37,895 nt of DNA from Chthoniobacter flavus (GTDB lineage: Bacteria; Verrucomicrobiota; Verrucomicrobiia; Chthoniobacterales; Terrimicrobiaceae): positions 1-37,895 of the forward strand of contig CAMASH010000031.1 in assembly GCA_945860745.1 (NCBI GenBank), written 5' to 3'. The notes under the pieces were generated by a model. That model ran no database searches. It saw nothing but the letters and a program-made list of their open reading frames with translations, and had not been told where the DNA came from. Positions within the stretch are counted from its first letter, which is position 1. Each line of letters begins with the position of its first letter. A program made the translations under genes and the position numbers. Shown piece by piece: positions 1 to 8,448 of this stretch.

Positions 1-203
1 TGGAATGGTCTGTGGAGGCCATGGCTCGTAAGGCGGTTGTGCTCATGCTGGCCGCTGGATCTGGGCAAAAGATGGAGCCGGTAGTTTCTATGCCAACCGC
101 GTTGGCGATACGTGATTCCTGCGCCGCCGTGACCAGCCGGTCATTGAGCCATACCCGACTCATACGCTGACCATGGAATCAGCGACCCGCACGAATTGTC
201 TAG

Positions 204-428
204 GTTAGTGACATACAGAAATTTCATGGGGTTTGGCAGGAAAAGCTGGCTGTCCAAGATTGGCGGGCGGTTGTTTTGGTGGAATCCGAAGATGCGTTCT
301 CCGGCATCGGGGCGAATTTCCCATACCCACCCGATCGGACACAGAGCCTATGGCTGGAGGAACTGCCGGGCTTGACTATCGTCAGTGCCATTCTGCGGGA
401 TCCTGCGATGGAGCTTTATGGAGTTTAA
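204..428 (+). pseudogene. Probable 3' end of an unidentified decayed gene
   Basis: After a TAG at 201-203 one frame stays open for 74 codons and ends in TAA at 426-428. It reads like real protein, with segments such as VWQEKLAVQDWRAVVLVESE and PGLTIVSAILRDPAMELYGV, but it has no usable start codon. Bases 1-200 give only short frames broken by stops; one contains AKDGAGSFYANRVGDT before a stop. I read this as the tail of a degraded gene. The frame overlaps the start of the SGNH gene at 418 by 11 bp, the overlap typical of coupled genes. No family is recognised, and a chance open frame is not excluded. Confidence 0.3.
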
Positions 429-1971
429 TCGGATGTTGTGCGTAGGGGTTTTGTTGGCAGTCGCCCCGATGACAGCCTTGGCAATCCAGTTGCTGGTTGA
501 TGGGGACTTCACCATCGGAAAGCCCCAGCCCACGTTGGTCGCTTGGAAGGTGGATGGCGGCTCTTTCAATCTCCGCGAGATAACGGAGGGAAACGTGCTG
601 GAATTGATGGGCGAACGGAGGCTAGCGAAAGATGGATCGCAGCGTTTCATAGGGCGACTAATTCAGACTGCCCGGATCGGTCTGATACCGGGACGGCATT
701 ATGTGTTCCGAGTAGAGACTCGCGGGTCGGGTCGGTTGCAATTGGGGGTCACAGAGTTTCCCGACAAATATAGTCCGGTGCGGGTGGATTCGCTGGGCGA
801 AGCCTTTTCGCTAACGTCGAATTGGCAGAGCGTTTCCTTTTCGTTCGTTCCGACCGACAGTACTCAGTTTGGATCGCCATTTTTTGAGGTTCAAGGCTGG
901 TTGGGCCGTGCCGAACTGCGCCATCCTTCGCTGGAATCCCGTGAGCAGGCAGGGCAAATCGGTATTGAACTGGTGGACGCGGTTGTCGCATCTGGCGAAA
1001 CAGTGGATGTACGGATTACGGCAGAGCACGGGTCGGTGAAACTACTGCTTTATGGCCCGGCCGGAGTACCTCCGGGCCCCGGCGGTGAATATGGTGGTTC
1101 GGACGCCTGGACGGATCACTTTATCCAATCACAGGTCACCGAGGTGAAATCGGATCAGCCTGTGACTGTGCATTGGAAAATTCCAGAGGACGCGCGGGAA
1201 GGCTCTTATCGGGTTGTGGCGGTGGACGTGGTTTCCGGGCAAACGGCAACAGCTTCATTTGGCTTGTATCCACCAGAACTAGCTCGGGAATTTCGCAGTC
1301 TGGCTGATCAGATCAAGCTACCGGAGGGAGCCCGCTTGCTTTTTCTTGGGGATTCACTGACCGATCTTTTTCGCGGGCGCAATTATGTGGACTTGGTCAC
1401 CAGAGCCCTTGCTCAACATCACGGACAGAAGGTGGAGGTGATTAATGCGGGCGTGAGCGGAGATTCCATTTCCAAAATCGAACAGCGTTTGGAAAAAGAT
1501 GTGATTGCACGGAATCCAACTCATGTATTCCTCTTCGAGGGCGCCAATGACTGCAAGCGTCATTTCGACCCACAGACAGGGCTGGCTGCAGGCTGGGCGA
1601 TTCCGCGAAAACAATACGAAGAAATCTGCCGCCGTTTGCTCGAGCGTCTCCGCGCCGCTAATATCAAGGTCATTGTGATGACCATGGCACCAGGTGACCA
1701 GCGCATTCTAGAGCCCTTCCGTGCCAAGGCGCGCACCTTCGGCCCGGCTGGGAACTTTTTCTGCCTTCCAGACGCGGCTGAGGAAATGGTTCAATTGCAG
1801 AAACAACTGGCTGCGGAATTCCACTTGCCGATAATTGACGTGAATGCCCGTTTTCACCCAAAACTTCAGGATCCGGCCGTATTCCTCCACGTCGATGACG
1901 GTGTGCATCTTAGCGAATTTGGCAATCGCGAAGTCGCTCTGGCTATCCTGAACTATCTGGCGGGGAATTAG
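418..1971 (+). CDS. Secreted SGNH/GDSL hydrolase with N-terminal accessory domains
   Basis: Encodes about 517 residues. The ATG at 418 is preferred because GGAG lies 5 nt upstream and a signal peptide follows at once (MEFNRMLCVGVLLAVA..). A GTG at 385 in the same frame would add 11 residues before it. Residues 25-160 look like a beta-sandwich carbohydrate-binding module, and residues 190-290 like a second Ig-type domain. The C-terminal 200 residues carry the SGNH blocks: GDSLTDL with nucleophile Ser about 313, NAGVSGDS, EGANDC with Asn about 377, and DDGVHLSEFG with the Asp/His pair about 494/497. The family contains esterases such as acetylxylan esterases and lipases; here deacylation of a polysaccharide outside the cytoplasm is inferred. 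The exact substrate is unknown. Confidence 0.8.
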   Translation: MEFNRMLCVGVLLAVAPMTALAIQLLVDGDFTIGKPQPTLVAWKVDGGSFNLREITEGNVLELMGERRLAKDGSQRFIGRLIQTARIGLIPGRHYVFRVETRGSGRLQLGVTEFPDKYSPVRVDSLGEAFSLTSNWQSVSFSFVPTDSTQFGSPFFEVQGWLGRAELRHPSLESREQAGQIGIELVDAVVASGETVDVRITAEHGSVKLLLYGPAGVPPGPGGEYGGSDAWTDHFIQSQVTEVKSDQPVTVHWKIPEDAREGSYRVVAVDVVSGQTATASFGLYPPELAREFRSLADQIKLPEGARLLFLGDSLTDLFRGRNYVDLVTRALAQHHGQKVEVINAGVSGDSISKIEQRLEKDVIARNPTHVFLFEGANDCKRHFDPQTGLAAGWAIPRKQYEEICRRLLERLRAANIKVIVMTMAPGDQRILEPFRAKARTFGPAGNFFCLPDAAEEMVQLQKQLAAEFHLPIIDVNARFHPKLQDPAVFLHVDDGVHLSEFGNREVALAILNYLAGN

Positions 1972-2034
1972 GCGGGGACTTTAAAGCTGTGAACAGGCAA
2001 AGGAATCTCCATCGGGGGAATAGGAAATCTCTTC

Positions 2035-2062
2035 TTGTTTCAAAAAATTCAAACCATAAAAT
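2035..2062 (+). promoter_or_regulatory. Candidate sigma-70-type promoter for the M55 gene
   Basis: TTGTTT at 2035-2040 is followed after 16 bp by TAAAAT at 2057-2062, which matches the -10 consensus at 5 of 6 positions. It sits in an AT-rich stretch about 80 bp before the M55 start codon. This is a consensus match by eye only. Confidence 0.35.
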
Positions 2063-2142
2063 ATCCCTGTGTTTTACTTTTCTTTTTCACACCGTGCGTC
2101 CGCTCAGATTTGCGTGACGACCCTTTTGGGGAGTCTTAAAGC

Positions 2143-2949
2143 GTGATGAAGGTTTTTATCATGACTGATATCGAGGGGGTGGCTGGAGTGGTTTCCCATG
2201 AGCAGCATTCGTATCCCACCGGCAAATATTATGAGGACTCAAAGAAACTGCTGACAGGCGAGGTCAATGCTGCTGTGGATGGCTTGCTAGCGGCAGGAGT
2301 CGAAAAGGTTCTCGTTGCTGATGGCCATGGGCCGGGGGCGATTTGCTTCGAACTGCTTCATCCCAAAGCTCTGCTGTTGCATGGCCGTCCAATTACGCGG
2401 CAGCAGCTACTTAATCCTATGTGGGAATACGATGCGGTCGTGATGATTGGTCAGCATGCCAGGGCTGGAACCGCAGATGGCAATCAAAGTCACACTCAGG
2501 ACAGCCTGAGAGTGGATTGGATGGAGCTTAACGGTCATCCGGTGGGGGAGACATTACAATTGGCGTTGTGGGCTGGTTGGAAGGGAGTTCCGGTGATTTT
2601 TGTGGGAGGTGATGCGGCGGCGTGCCGCGAGGCTGAAGAAGATGTGCCGGGGATCACGACGGCTGTGGTGAAATGGGGAATCGGTACAAATTGTGAGATT
2701 TCCCGTTCGGCACAAGCGTCCTGTGCCTTGATCAACGAGCGCATTCAGTTGGCCGTGGAAAAACATAAAGCAGATCCGGTAGGTCCCATTCGGTGGGAGC
2801 CACCGTACGCCTTAACTATCCGGTGGTTGGCAACACATGATGCGGACAACGCGGAGCACCAGTCCGACTGTGAGCGGGTGGATGCCAAGACTGTTCAGTA
2901 TCGCTCCGACAACCTCATCGACGTGCTCTGCGGTCGGCATCGGGGCTGA
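2143..2949 (+). CDS. M55 family D-aminopeptidase (DppA-like)
   Basis: Encodes 268 residues, the usual DppA length. The GTG at 2143 has GGGGAG 9 nt upstream; ATG at 2146 is the alternative. Compared with Bacillus DppA, the five zinc ligands are all in place: Asp9 and Glu11 (TDIEG), His62 (ADGHG), His105 (IGQHARAG) and Glu136 (HPVGETL). M55 enzymes are self-compartmentalising decameric zinc peptidases that remove N-terminal D-amino acids. There is no signal peptide, so it acts in the cytoplasm. It has no partner gene in its operon; its 3' end meets the convergent AGE gene after 8 bp. Creatininase and M81 genes elsewhere in the window are also metal-dependent amide hydrolases. Confidence 0.88.
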   Translation: MMKVFIMTDIEGVAGVVSHEQHSYPTGKYYEDSKKLLTGEVNAAVDGLLAAGVEKVLVADGHGPGAICFELLHPKALLLHGRPITRQQLLNPMWEYDAVVMIGQHARAGTADGNQSHTQDSLRVDWMELNGHPVGETLQLALWAGWKGVPVIFVGGDAAACREAEEDVPGITTAVVKWGIGTNCEISRSAQASCALINERIQLAVEKHKADPVGPIRWEPPYALTIRWLATHDADNAEHQSDCERVDAKTVQYRSDNLIDVLCGRHRG

Positions 2950-2957
2950 GCCTTTCA

Positions 2958-4151
2958 TTATTTGAGAGATGTATGCTTCACTCGGGTCTCTAGAAGTTCC
3001 AGGCAAAGTAAAAGTGCTCGGGGAAGATGGAACGGATCCTTGACGGGGAGGGCGACCGTATCCGAAAAGGGCAGCCCTTGCCGGTTGAGGCGCTGACGCC
3101 ATTCGCCATGGCCGGAAACAGGATAATTCGCGAGGCTATAATTCAGGATGCGATGAAACCACGTGAGAAAATCCATATCACCAGTTTCCGTGTAAGCCAG
3201 CAGAGAGGCGTATAGCGCTTCGGTGTGCGGCCACCAAAGTTTGGCATCGGCGAAGGCCCAGTCGGGTTCAGTTTTGCCATTCGCATCAACAGCCAGGAAA
3301 AGGCCCCCAAATTCTTGGTCCCAGCCAAGCTCTAAATTGCGTTTGATCAGGTGGCAGCACAGCGGAATCCGGTCGCGCCGGTTTGCGGCCCGGGCGATAT
3401 GGATTTGAAACCACATATTTTCGACTCCGTGTCCGGGCAGGATAACCGTGCCTCTCGGAGCTGGCAATTCGGCTCCCTCTTGGCTTACGCGCTCGAGGAT
3501 GAGATCGCGATCCGAACGATAAAAGTGGTCGAAAATTTCCTTCACCAAGCCAAGCGCACTACTACGGGCCATTGTGTCCTCGGTGAGCTCCGCGTATTCC
3601 CACAGAACCATGGAAAATATCATCGGGATGCCTTGGGTTTTCTCCCCGGGCTGGACGGAATACGGCCACTGGGGAAGATCGCAGCGCGGCTTGGGCAAAT
3701 AGGTGAGGATAGAGGAGACCGTTTTGCCGGCCCACTCTCCGTACTCCATTCTGTTGCTAGCAAGTGCCAGTTCCGTGAGGCCATATACGGCGAAACCATC
3801 AGTGAACACGCTATCGCAACCGCGCAACTCGCGGCCTGAGGCATCCACGGCTGACCGCCAACGCTTCTGGGATTCGTCCCAGCCATGTCGGATGCAAAAA
3901 TCTGCGATGGAACGCGCTATATTAAGCCAGGCTTCCTGCTGACCGAAGCGGCGGTAGAGGCGGCTGAAGACCCAGACCGCGCGCCATTGGCTCCAGAGCC
4001 ATTTGTCTCGATTAAGAATTACCCCGTCATCTCCGATGCAGGAACAAATGCCGCCGGTGCTATCGATGGCGTTCCTTTGCCAGAAAGGGAGGATGTCTTG
4101 GAAAAGATGGGAATATAGTTGGTCTCGGAGAGCTTTCACTGCAGGCGGCAT
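2958..4151 (-). CDS. AGE-family sugar epimerase/isomerase
   Basis: Encodes 397 residues of the N-acylglucosamine 2-epimerase family, (alpha/alpha)6 barrels that interconvert C2 epimers or aldose/ketose pairs. Family histidines are visible at PGHGVENMW (His241, Glu244), WWPHTEAL (His309) and DPFHLPRAL (His375). The start is the ATG at 4151. The frame stays open upstream to 4559, but that part lies inside the preceding gene and is not coding. It is the last gene of the SIS-amidohydrolase-SDR-enolase operon, 44 bp after the enolase gene. The family covers GlcNAc 2-epimerase, cellobiose 2-epimerase and mannose isomerase; which of these applies cannot be read from sequence. Confidence 0.87.
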   Translation of the reverse strand: MPPAVKALRDQLYSHLFQDILPFWQRNAIDSTGGICSCIGDDGVILNRDKWLWSQWRAVWVFSRLYRRFGQQEAWLNIARSIADFCIRHGWDESQKRWRSAVDASGRELRGCDSVFTDGFAVYGLTELALASNRMEYGEWAGKTVSSILTYLPKPRCDLPQWPYSVQPGEKTQGIPMIFSMVLWEYAELTEDTMARSSALGLVKEIFDHFYRSDRDLILERVSQEGAELPAPRGTVILPGHGVENMWFQIHIARAANRRDRIPLCCHLIKRNLELGWDQEFGGLFLAVDANGKTEPDWAFADAKLWWPHTEALYASLLAYTETGDMDFLTWFHRILNYSLANYPVSGHGEWRQRLNRQGLPFSDTVALPVKDPFHLPRALLLCLELLETRVKHTSLK

Positions 4152-4195
4152 TTTAGAAGAATTTCCGGAGTCGGGAGAACTGACTTTTGGAGCTT

Positions 4196-5347
4196 TCAAG
4201 CGTGGACAACTTGATTCCAGTGGGCATAGCGGTCTAATGCCTCCGAATCCGGCTCGATGCCGAGGCCGGGACCGATGGGTACTCGGATCTTTCCGTCGCA
4301 AATTTCGAAGGGTTCGGAGAGGAGAGAATGCTCTCTCAGCCACGGTCCGGCTTGATCGCCCGGGAGGCGGCAGTTGGGCGCGCTGGCTGCAAGATGCAGC
4401 TGAGCGGCGGTGGCGATGCCTAGATCGAGTCCGCTGCCGTGCCAAATTGAGAGATTGGCCTGTTCGGCGGTTCCGGCCAGAACCCTCCACTGGAACAGAC
4501 CGACCTCCTTGCTGTCGAGGTTCAGCCCGTCTGCCGCCCCGCTCCGTAGGACGGACCACAGAGACTCCGCCGGATCCACATGCACCACCACGCGGGCTTG
4601 AAGATGTTGCCGAAGTTCGGCGAATTCTTGCAAATGAAAGCGGGGGAAGGGGTCTTCCAGAATGGCCATATTTCCCACAGCATCCATTCTTCGTAAAGTG
4701 GGCAGGGCGTCCGCCAGACGGTAAAAGCGCCCGTTGGAATCTACGGTCACGGGAAAGGTTGACTCCTCTTGGATAGCTTCAAGGCGTTCTAAGTTGGGAT
4801 CTTCGAGAGTGGTCTTGAGTTTGATGCCGAGAAATCCCAACTCCCGGGCTCGCCGCACGCAACGGCGAGCTTGCTCGGGAGTGACCCGACCCATCCAATA
4901 GTCAGTTTCCACCCAGTCGCGCCATGCCCCGCCGAGAAGATCAGCGACCGGAATTCCGAGCCGCCTCGCGCGCAGATCCGTCCAAGCCATCTCGATTACA
5001 TTTTGCATGGGATGACGCAAGCGATGTCGGAGATTTTCCGGACAAGGAGCGAAGGGAGAGGGTGAGGCGGGACGGCTCCAATACAGTTCGTCGGCCGGAA
5101 AAAGGTCCACCTGACAGAGGCGGCTTGCGGAGAGCCCTTCCTTTAGCAGGCGGGCAGCAGCTTGCTCAACAAGCGTACGCGAGATGGCTTTGCCTTCTCC
5201 CCAGCCTATGCCGCCGTGTTCGTCGTGTAATGCGAGAACCAGCCGACCATCTTCCCGGCTGCCGTGCTCCCCGAATTCCGGACTGCTAGCCCATTCCTGG
5301 AGCAGTGGGACGCTAACCTCCCATGCTTCAATTTTTATCAGACGCAT
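4196..5347 (-). CDS. Enolase superfamily (mandelate racemase/muconate-lactonizing type) enzyme
   Basis: Encodes 383 residues from the ATG at 5347; a start at 5374 would add nine residues and deepen the overlap with the SDR gene from 20 to 47 bp. The N-terminal capping domain (1-125) is followed by a TIM barrel. The barrel has the KxK pair (Lys176/Lys178), metal ligands Asp203 (VTVDSNG), Glu231 (AILEDPF) and Asp258 (VHVDPAES), a Lys280 as in the MLE branch, and His303 (IWHGSGLD) as in the MR branch. Such enzymes abstract a proton alpha to a carboxylate, as sugar-acid dehydratases, epimerases or cycloisomerases. Placement between an SDR and a sugar epimerase favours sugar-acid dehydration. Substrate is unknown. 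Confidence 0.87.
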   Translation of the reverse strand: MRLIKIEAWEVSVPLLQEWASSPEFGEHGSREDGRLVLALHDEHGGIGWGEGKAISRTLVEQAAARLLKEGLSASRLCQVDLFPADELYWSRPASPSPFAPCPENLRHRLRHPMQNVIEMAWTDLRARRLGIPVADLLGGAWRDWVETDYWMGRVTPEQARRCVRRARELGFLGIKLKTTLEDPNLERLEAIQEESTFPVTVDSNGRFYRLADALPTLRRMDAVGNMAILEDPFPRFHLQEFAELRQHLQARVVVHVDPAESLWSVLRSGAADGLNLDSKEVGLFQWRVLAGTAEQANLSIWHGSGLDLGIATAAQLHLAASAPNCRLPGDQAGPWLREHSLLSEPFEICDGKIRVPIGPGLGIEPDSEALDRYAHWNQVVHA

Positions 5348-6236
5348 TGTGGTGTTGCTGTTTCCAATTTTCAAACCATTGCCGTGCCTGTTGGTAACTC
5401 TCCGTCTGGCTGGGCCAAGCGATGGGGCGCACGGTCATGCCGCCATCAACGCTGAGGATACAGCCATTCAACATGCGGGCGTGGGGGCTGGTCAGCAGGA
5501 GCAGGAATTCCGCCAGTTCTGCGGCCGAGCCCACGCAATTTTCTCCAAGGAGATCGGCGGTGCGCTCGAGATGGAGAGGAAGAATCTCGGCGACCATGCT
5601 TCCAATCGCTTCCTCTGGAAGCTGCTGAAGGTAGTCGCGCAGGAAACGCACGCCGGGAAAACTTCCCAGTCGAAGCCCGATGCAGCGGGCGCCGATGTCC
5701 GCGAAATCCGCGGAAAGCGTTTCCGTGAGTTTTTCTAAGGCGGCCTTGCTGGCGATGTACAGGTGATTGTTTGCCAGCCATCCCTGGGTTTGCGCGCTGG
5801 AGATGTTGATCACCGTTCCCCGGTTTAGGGTTAGGGAAGGTAACGCCGCCGCCGCCAGCCACAGCGGGGCCAGGGTATTAATCTGGAATAATTCGACCGC
5901 ACGAGCTTCCTCCAGTTCCCAGAGTGTCTTCTCCCGATAGGAGTACGCGGCATTGTTTACCAACAGGCTAATGGGTCCGAGAACCTCCTCTGTGGCGTGA
6001 ACGCAATCGCCACAGGCAGATTTGGACGATAGATCCCCCAACCAGCGAAAATCCCAGAATTTTTTTTCGCCGAGGATGGATTCGGCAATGTCGAAATCAG
6101 CTGCCAGCCGGTCGGTGGCTGCTACATGCCAACCCTCACGGCGAAGTTTAAGGCAGATTTCCGGGCCGAGGATGCCTGCCGCTCCCGTGATCAGGGCGAC
6201 TTTCGTTGTGGGTCGAATGTGAAGAGATGTCGGCAC
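5328..6236 (-). CDS. SDR family oxidoreductase
   Basis: Encodes 302 residues from a GTG start at 6236. It has the Rossmann motif TGAAGILG (from residue 17), NNAA near 94, the serine in INISSAQ near 147, the catalytic pair Tyr160-x-x-x-Lys164 (YIASK), and the C-terminal VDGGMT. It is therefore a classical SDR, an NAD(P)-dependent alcohol/ketone oxidoreductase. It is longer than the usual 250 residues because of an insert near 200-230 and a C-terminal tail. It lies 15 bp after the amidohydrolase gene and overlaps the enolase gene. A role in oxidising a sugar or polyol on this operon's route is inferred. Confidence 0.85.
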   Translation of the reverse strand: MPTSLHIRPTTKVALITGAAGILGPEICLKLRREGWHVAATDRLAADFDIAESILGEKKFWDFRWLGDLSSKSACGDCVHATEEVLGPISLLVNNAAYSYREKTLWELEEARAVELFQINTLAPLWLAAAALPSLTLNRGTVINISSAQTQGWLANNHLYIASKAALEKLTETLSADFADIGARCIGLRLGSFPGVRFLRDYLQQLPEEAIGSMVAEILPLHLERTADLLGENCVGSAAELAEFLLLLTSPHARMLNGCILSVDGGMTVRPIAWPSQTESYQQARQWFENWKQQHHNASDKN

Positions 6237-6251
6237 GCAAAAATGAAAAGA

Positions 6252-7169
6252 TTAAAATCCAGAGGGGGCAACGCCTGTTTGTCTGGCCGGAGCGGCAAGG
6301 CGCTCGGCGTTTTCGCAGTAGATTTGGGTACGAACTTTTTTCGGCAACCGAAAGGAATTGAGCGTCGTCATCAACTCGCCGCCGTAGAAATCACGACCGA
6401 AGAGCAGGCGGTCGGAGAATTTGAGGATAAATTCGCGCGCATGCTTCAAGTCTCGCTTCAGGGCCGTGAGCGCGGAATCCGCTGACAGGTCAGCGAACAA
6501 ATTGGAATGGTTTGTGAGAAGTTCAGCCAGCAGGCCGTCGGGTTGAACTGGTCCGTCTGGATAGATGGAGGGATCATTAGCGGCATCGCCGCTGATTTCC
6601 CGCCAGAAGCCGGGGGCATGACCTATGAAGTTTGTCTGGGGGCAGGCGCGGAGAGCCCGGACGAGGTTTTCTACAGTGCCTCCATACCAGTTCTTTTGGT
6701 AAACTAATCGGCCTTGGACATCCTTCAGATAAGGAACATCCAGATGCAGCACGACGGGCAACCCCCAATGTCCGGCCACGCGGAAAATTTCCAAACAGCG
6801 TGGATCGTCAAATGGCAGGCGGAATTTCCATTCTCCGCAGACCCGTACACCGTGAATTTGGATGGCGGCCTCAAGAAGGCTGGAAGCACAGGGATGCAAG
6901 GGATGTGGGCAGTACCCAACCAAAAAGCGATTGGGATGCCGGTAGTGCGCCCGGATCAAATCAGAAAGAGGGATTCCCGCATGGGTGCCGTCCGTTCGGA
7001 GATGTTCGGGGTTCAGGATGCCATGGTATCGGGGTGAATCTTCCAGGGGATGGATTTCCCAGCTTAACAACCATGCGGTTTGAATGCCGTAACGGTCCAT
7101 GTCAGCCGCAAGGTCAGCATCGTTCCGCCCATGCCAGAATACGTGCTGGTGGCTATCAATGATCTTCAA
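6252..7169 (-). CDS. TIM-barrel amidohydrolase (Amidohydro_2 type)
   Basis: Encodes 305 residues. It opens with the metal-binding HxH motif on strand 1 (IDSHQHVFWH). Further candidate metal or catalytic residues are in VVLHLDVPYL (His), FIGHAPGFW (His) and LLFGRDFYGG (Asp). That layout fits the PF04909-type amidohydrolases, which include lactonases such as fuconolactonase and metal-dependent decarboxylases. Its start overlaps the end of the SIS gene by 4 bp (ATGA). In a sugar-acid operon a lactonase role is the best guess; a decarboxylase is the alternative. Confidence 0.82.
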   Translation of the reverse strand: MKIIDSHQHVFWHGRNDADLAADMDRYGIQTAWLLSWEIHPLEDSPRYHGILNPEHLRTDGTHAGIPLSDLIRAHYRHPNRFLVGYCPHPLHPCASSLLEAAIQIHGVRVCGEWKFRLPFDDPRCLEIFRVAGHWGLPVVLHLDVPYLKDVQGRLVYQKNWYGGTVENLVRALRACPQTNFIGHAPGFWREISGDAANDPSIYPDGPVQPDGLLAELLTNHSNLFADLSADSALTALKRDLKHAREFILKFSDRLLFGRDFYGGELMTTLNSFRLPKKVRTQIYCENAERLAAPARQTGVAPSGF

Positions 7170-7936
7170 AGCGTTTTGATCCGGGGAAGGAAACGGCTGA
7201 GATATTCGGAGTTGCGCTCATCACCTCCTGGTACGTTGGCGCTTTGCCAGACAGGAGGTTTGACCCCTAGTTCAAGGCATTGCCGAGCGGTCTCCCCAAC
7301 CAACCATTGCACGCAGGCGGAGACGAGAATTGTACTGGAGGCGCCAATTTTCTGCTCCAAACCGTCCAAGGATAGCAGAACGTCGCCATGCGGCACGTGA
7401 TTGTCGATGGTGATGTCGGCGATCTCGGAGAGATTGCAGCCGTTGGGATGGCGTGCGGCAAATTCCAGTGGCGTTTTGCTTGCGTGGTCTAGGGAGGTAA
7501 TGGCAATCAACAGTAGTCCCAGCCGCTTGGCTTCGAGCGCGGCATCGATGGTGGCGGCGTTCATGCCATAGATGCTCGTAATAATTAGTACCTCACCGGG
7601 TTTAGGGTTTTGGGCAGCCACGACCTTGTCCCCGATCCCAGGAACGCGCTCTAGCATCGTGGATTTTCGGCCACCTCCTGCTAAAAGCAGGCTGGCGTCG
7701 AAAAGAGGATTGATTGAGGCCAATCCGCCCGCCCGCCAGAAGAATTCTTCGCACCCGATCACTGAATGTCCGCTCACGCCGAAAACGTGGATCAAACGAT
7801 CTTCCGCGATCTGATGGGCCAGAATGCCTGCTGCACGGTTGATGGACTCCTCTTCGTCCCGAAACAGCGAATCCAGAAGTAGCCGGATCGAATCGGAGTA
7901 GTTTCGTTTTAAAGCCGTAGAGGTCATCAAAGGCAT
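7166..7936 (-). CDS. SIS-domain sugar isomerase-like protein (UPF0309 type)
   Basis: Encodes about 256 residues. The start is taken as ATG 7936; TTG 7939 and ATG 7927 are alternatives and none has a good ribosome binding site. The single SIS domain shows the phosphosugar-binding elements VFGVSGHSV (residues 50-60) and LIITSIYGMNAATID (near 120). This arrangement is that of the UPF0309/SIS_2 proteins, which are linked to amino-sugar or phosphosugar metabolism but poorly characterised. It is the first gene of the operon that runs to 2958, and it has a LacI-type operator just upstream of its start. Confidence 0.8.
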   Translation of the reverse strand: MPLMTSTALKRNYSDSIRLLLDSLFRDEEESINRAAGILAHQIAEDRLIHVFGVSGHSVIGCEEFFWRAGGLASINPLFDASLLLAGGGRKSTMLERVPGIGDKVVAAQNPKPGEVLIITSIYGMNAATIDAALEAKRLGLLLIAITSLDHASKTPLEFAARHPNGCNLSEIADITIDNHVPHGDVLLSLDGLEQKIGASSTILVSACVQWLVGETARQCLELGVKPPVWQSANVPGGDERNSEYLSRFLPRIKTL

Positions 7937-7946
7937 CAAGATTAAT

Positions 7947-7988
7947 TTTTAACGATTAAATATTGTCATTTTTAAATTGTAAAATCAA
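7947..7988 (-). promoter_or_regulatory. Promoter and LacI-type operator of the SIS operon
   Basis: On the minus strand TTGATT (7983-7988) and CAATAT (7960-7965) are 17 bp apart. Immediately downstream, at 7949-7960, is TTAACGATTAAA, a CG-centred imperfect palindrome of the kind bound by LacI/GalR repressors. The centre (7953/7954) is 6-7 bp past the -10, so a bound repressor would block open complex formation or clearance. Near-copies with the same spacing lie at 16918-16961 and 19730-19769. Confidence 0.6.
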
Positions 7989-8074
7989 TTTACAGGGGTG
8001 TTTCTCAAGATAACGAGTGTTCTTGATTCTCGTTTACGACAATTCGCCGCGAAATCTCCTAAATGAATAGCCAT
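7985..8074 (-). CDS. Possible 29-residue leader ORF with a strong ribosome binding site
   Basis: On the minus strand AGGAGG lies 6 nt before an ATG at 8074. The frame, beginning MAIHLGDFAANCRKRESRTL, runs 29 codons and stops at 7985-7987, inside the -35 region of the SIS promoter. The peptide is basic and unrecognised. It could be an unannotated small protein, a leader, or what is left of a gene lost from this spot. The ribosome binding site is the only positive evidence. Confidence 0.25.
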   Translation of the reverse strand: MAIHLGDFAANCRKRESRTLVILRNTPVN

Positions 8075-8448
8075 TCTCTGCCTCCTTGCGATGGCAGATG
8101 CCGTTTTTGTGGGAATCTTGAACTGCGTTGAGTGGCGCTGATCAACAGGGGGAAGGAAGCAGCCAAACAAGGGATTCGAGTGACTGCATGCCCGAGTGGG
8201 CGAGCCGCATGAATTCCGGCGCACTAGAATAATGGGTTTTTTCCGAAAAATGTTCGTTGCACACGGATTGGCCGATTCCAAGGCCGTTCAATGTGGAAGG
8301 ATTCTTGGAGAGGGGATGTGGGAAGCGTGCCCTTGTTGAGCAAGGGGTCGTCCATCTGCCCATTTTGCTTGGCCGCTTATCGATGGGAGAAAAAACATCT
8401 TGCATTTAGGACGGTTTTTTCAAATCTTTAAAAAAAATCCTTATCCTT
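8075..8448. other. Intergenic region without a recognised gene
   Basis: This 374-bp stretch separates the minus-strand SIS operon from the PEP-CTERM gene. One plus-strand frame is open for 58 codons from 8233 to 8409, after a TAA, with no start codon; it contains HTDWPIPRPFNVEGFLERGC and GVVHLPILLGRLSMGEKT and may be a gene remnant. Overlapping minus-strand frames look like shadows. No clear promoter for the downstream gene was found, though the last 40 bp are AT-rich. Confidence 0.3.

Noticed and set aside
4152-4559. N-terminal extension of the AGE epimerase to 533 residues
   Set aside because: The extra 136 residues lie within the enolase-superfamily gene in another frame and are Arg/Ser-rich without similarity; the AGE family begins near the ATG at 4151.
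4003-4776. 257-residue plus-strand open frame
   Set aside because: Antisense to the enolase and AGE genes, Arg/Pro-rich; a shadow.
7985-8405. Overlapping minus-strand ORFs of 98 and 87 residues
   Set aside because: Neither long version shows a family motif. Only the last 29 codons of one have a ribosome binding site, and these are listed separately.
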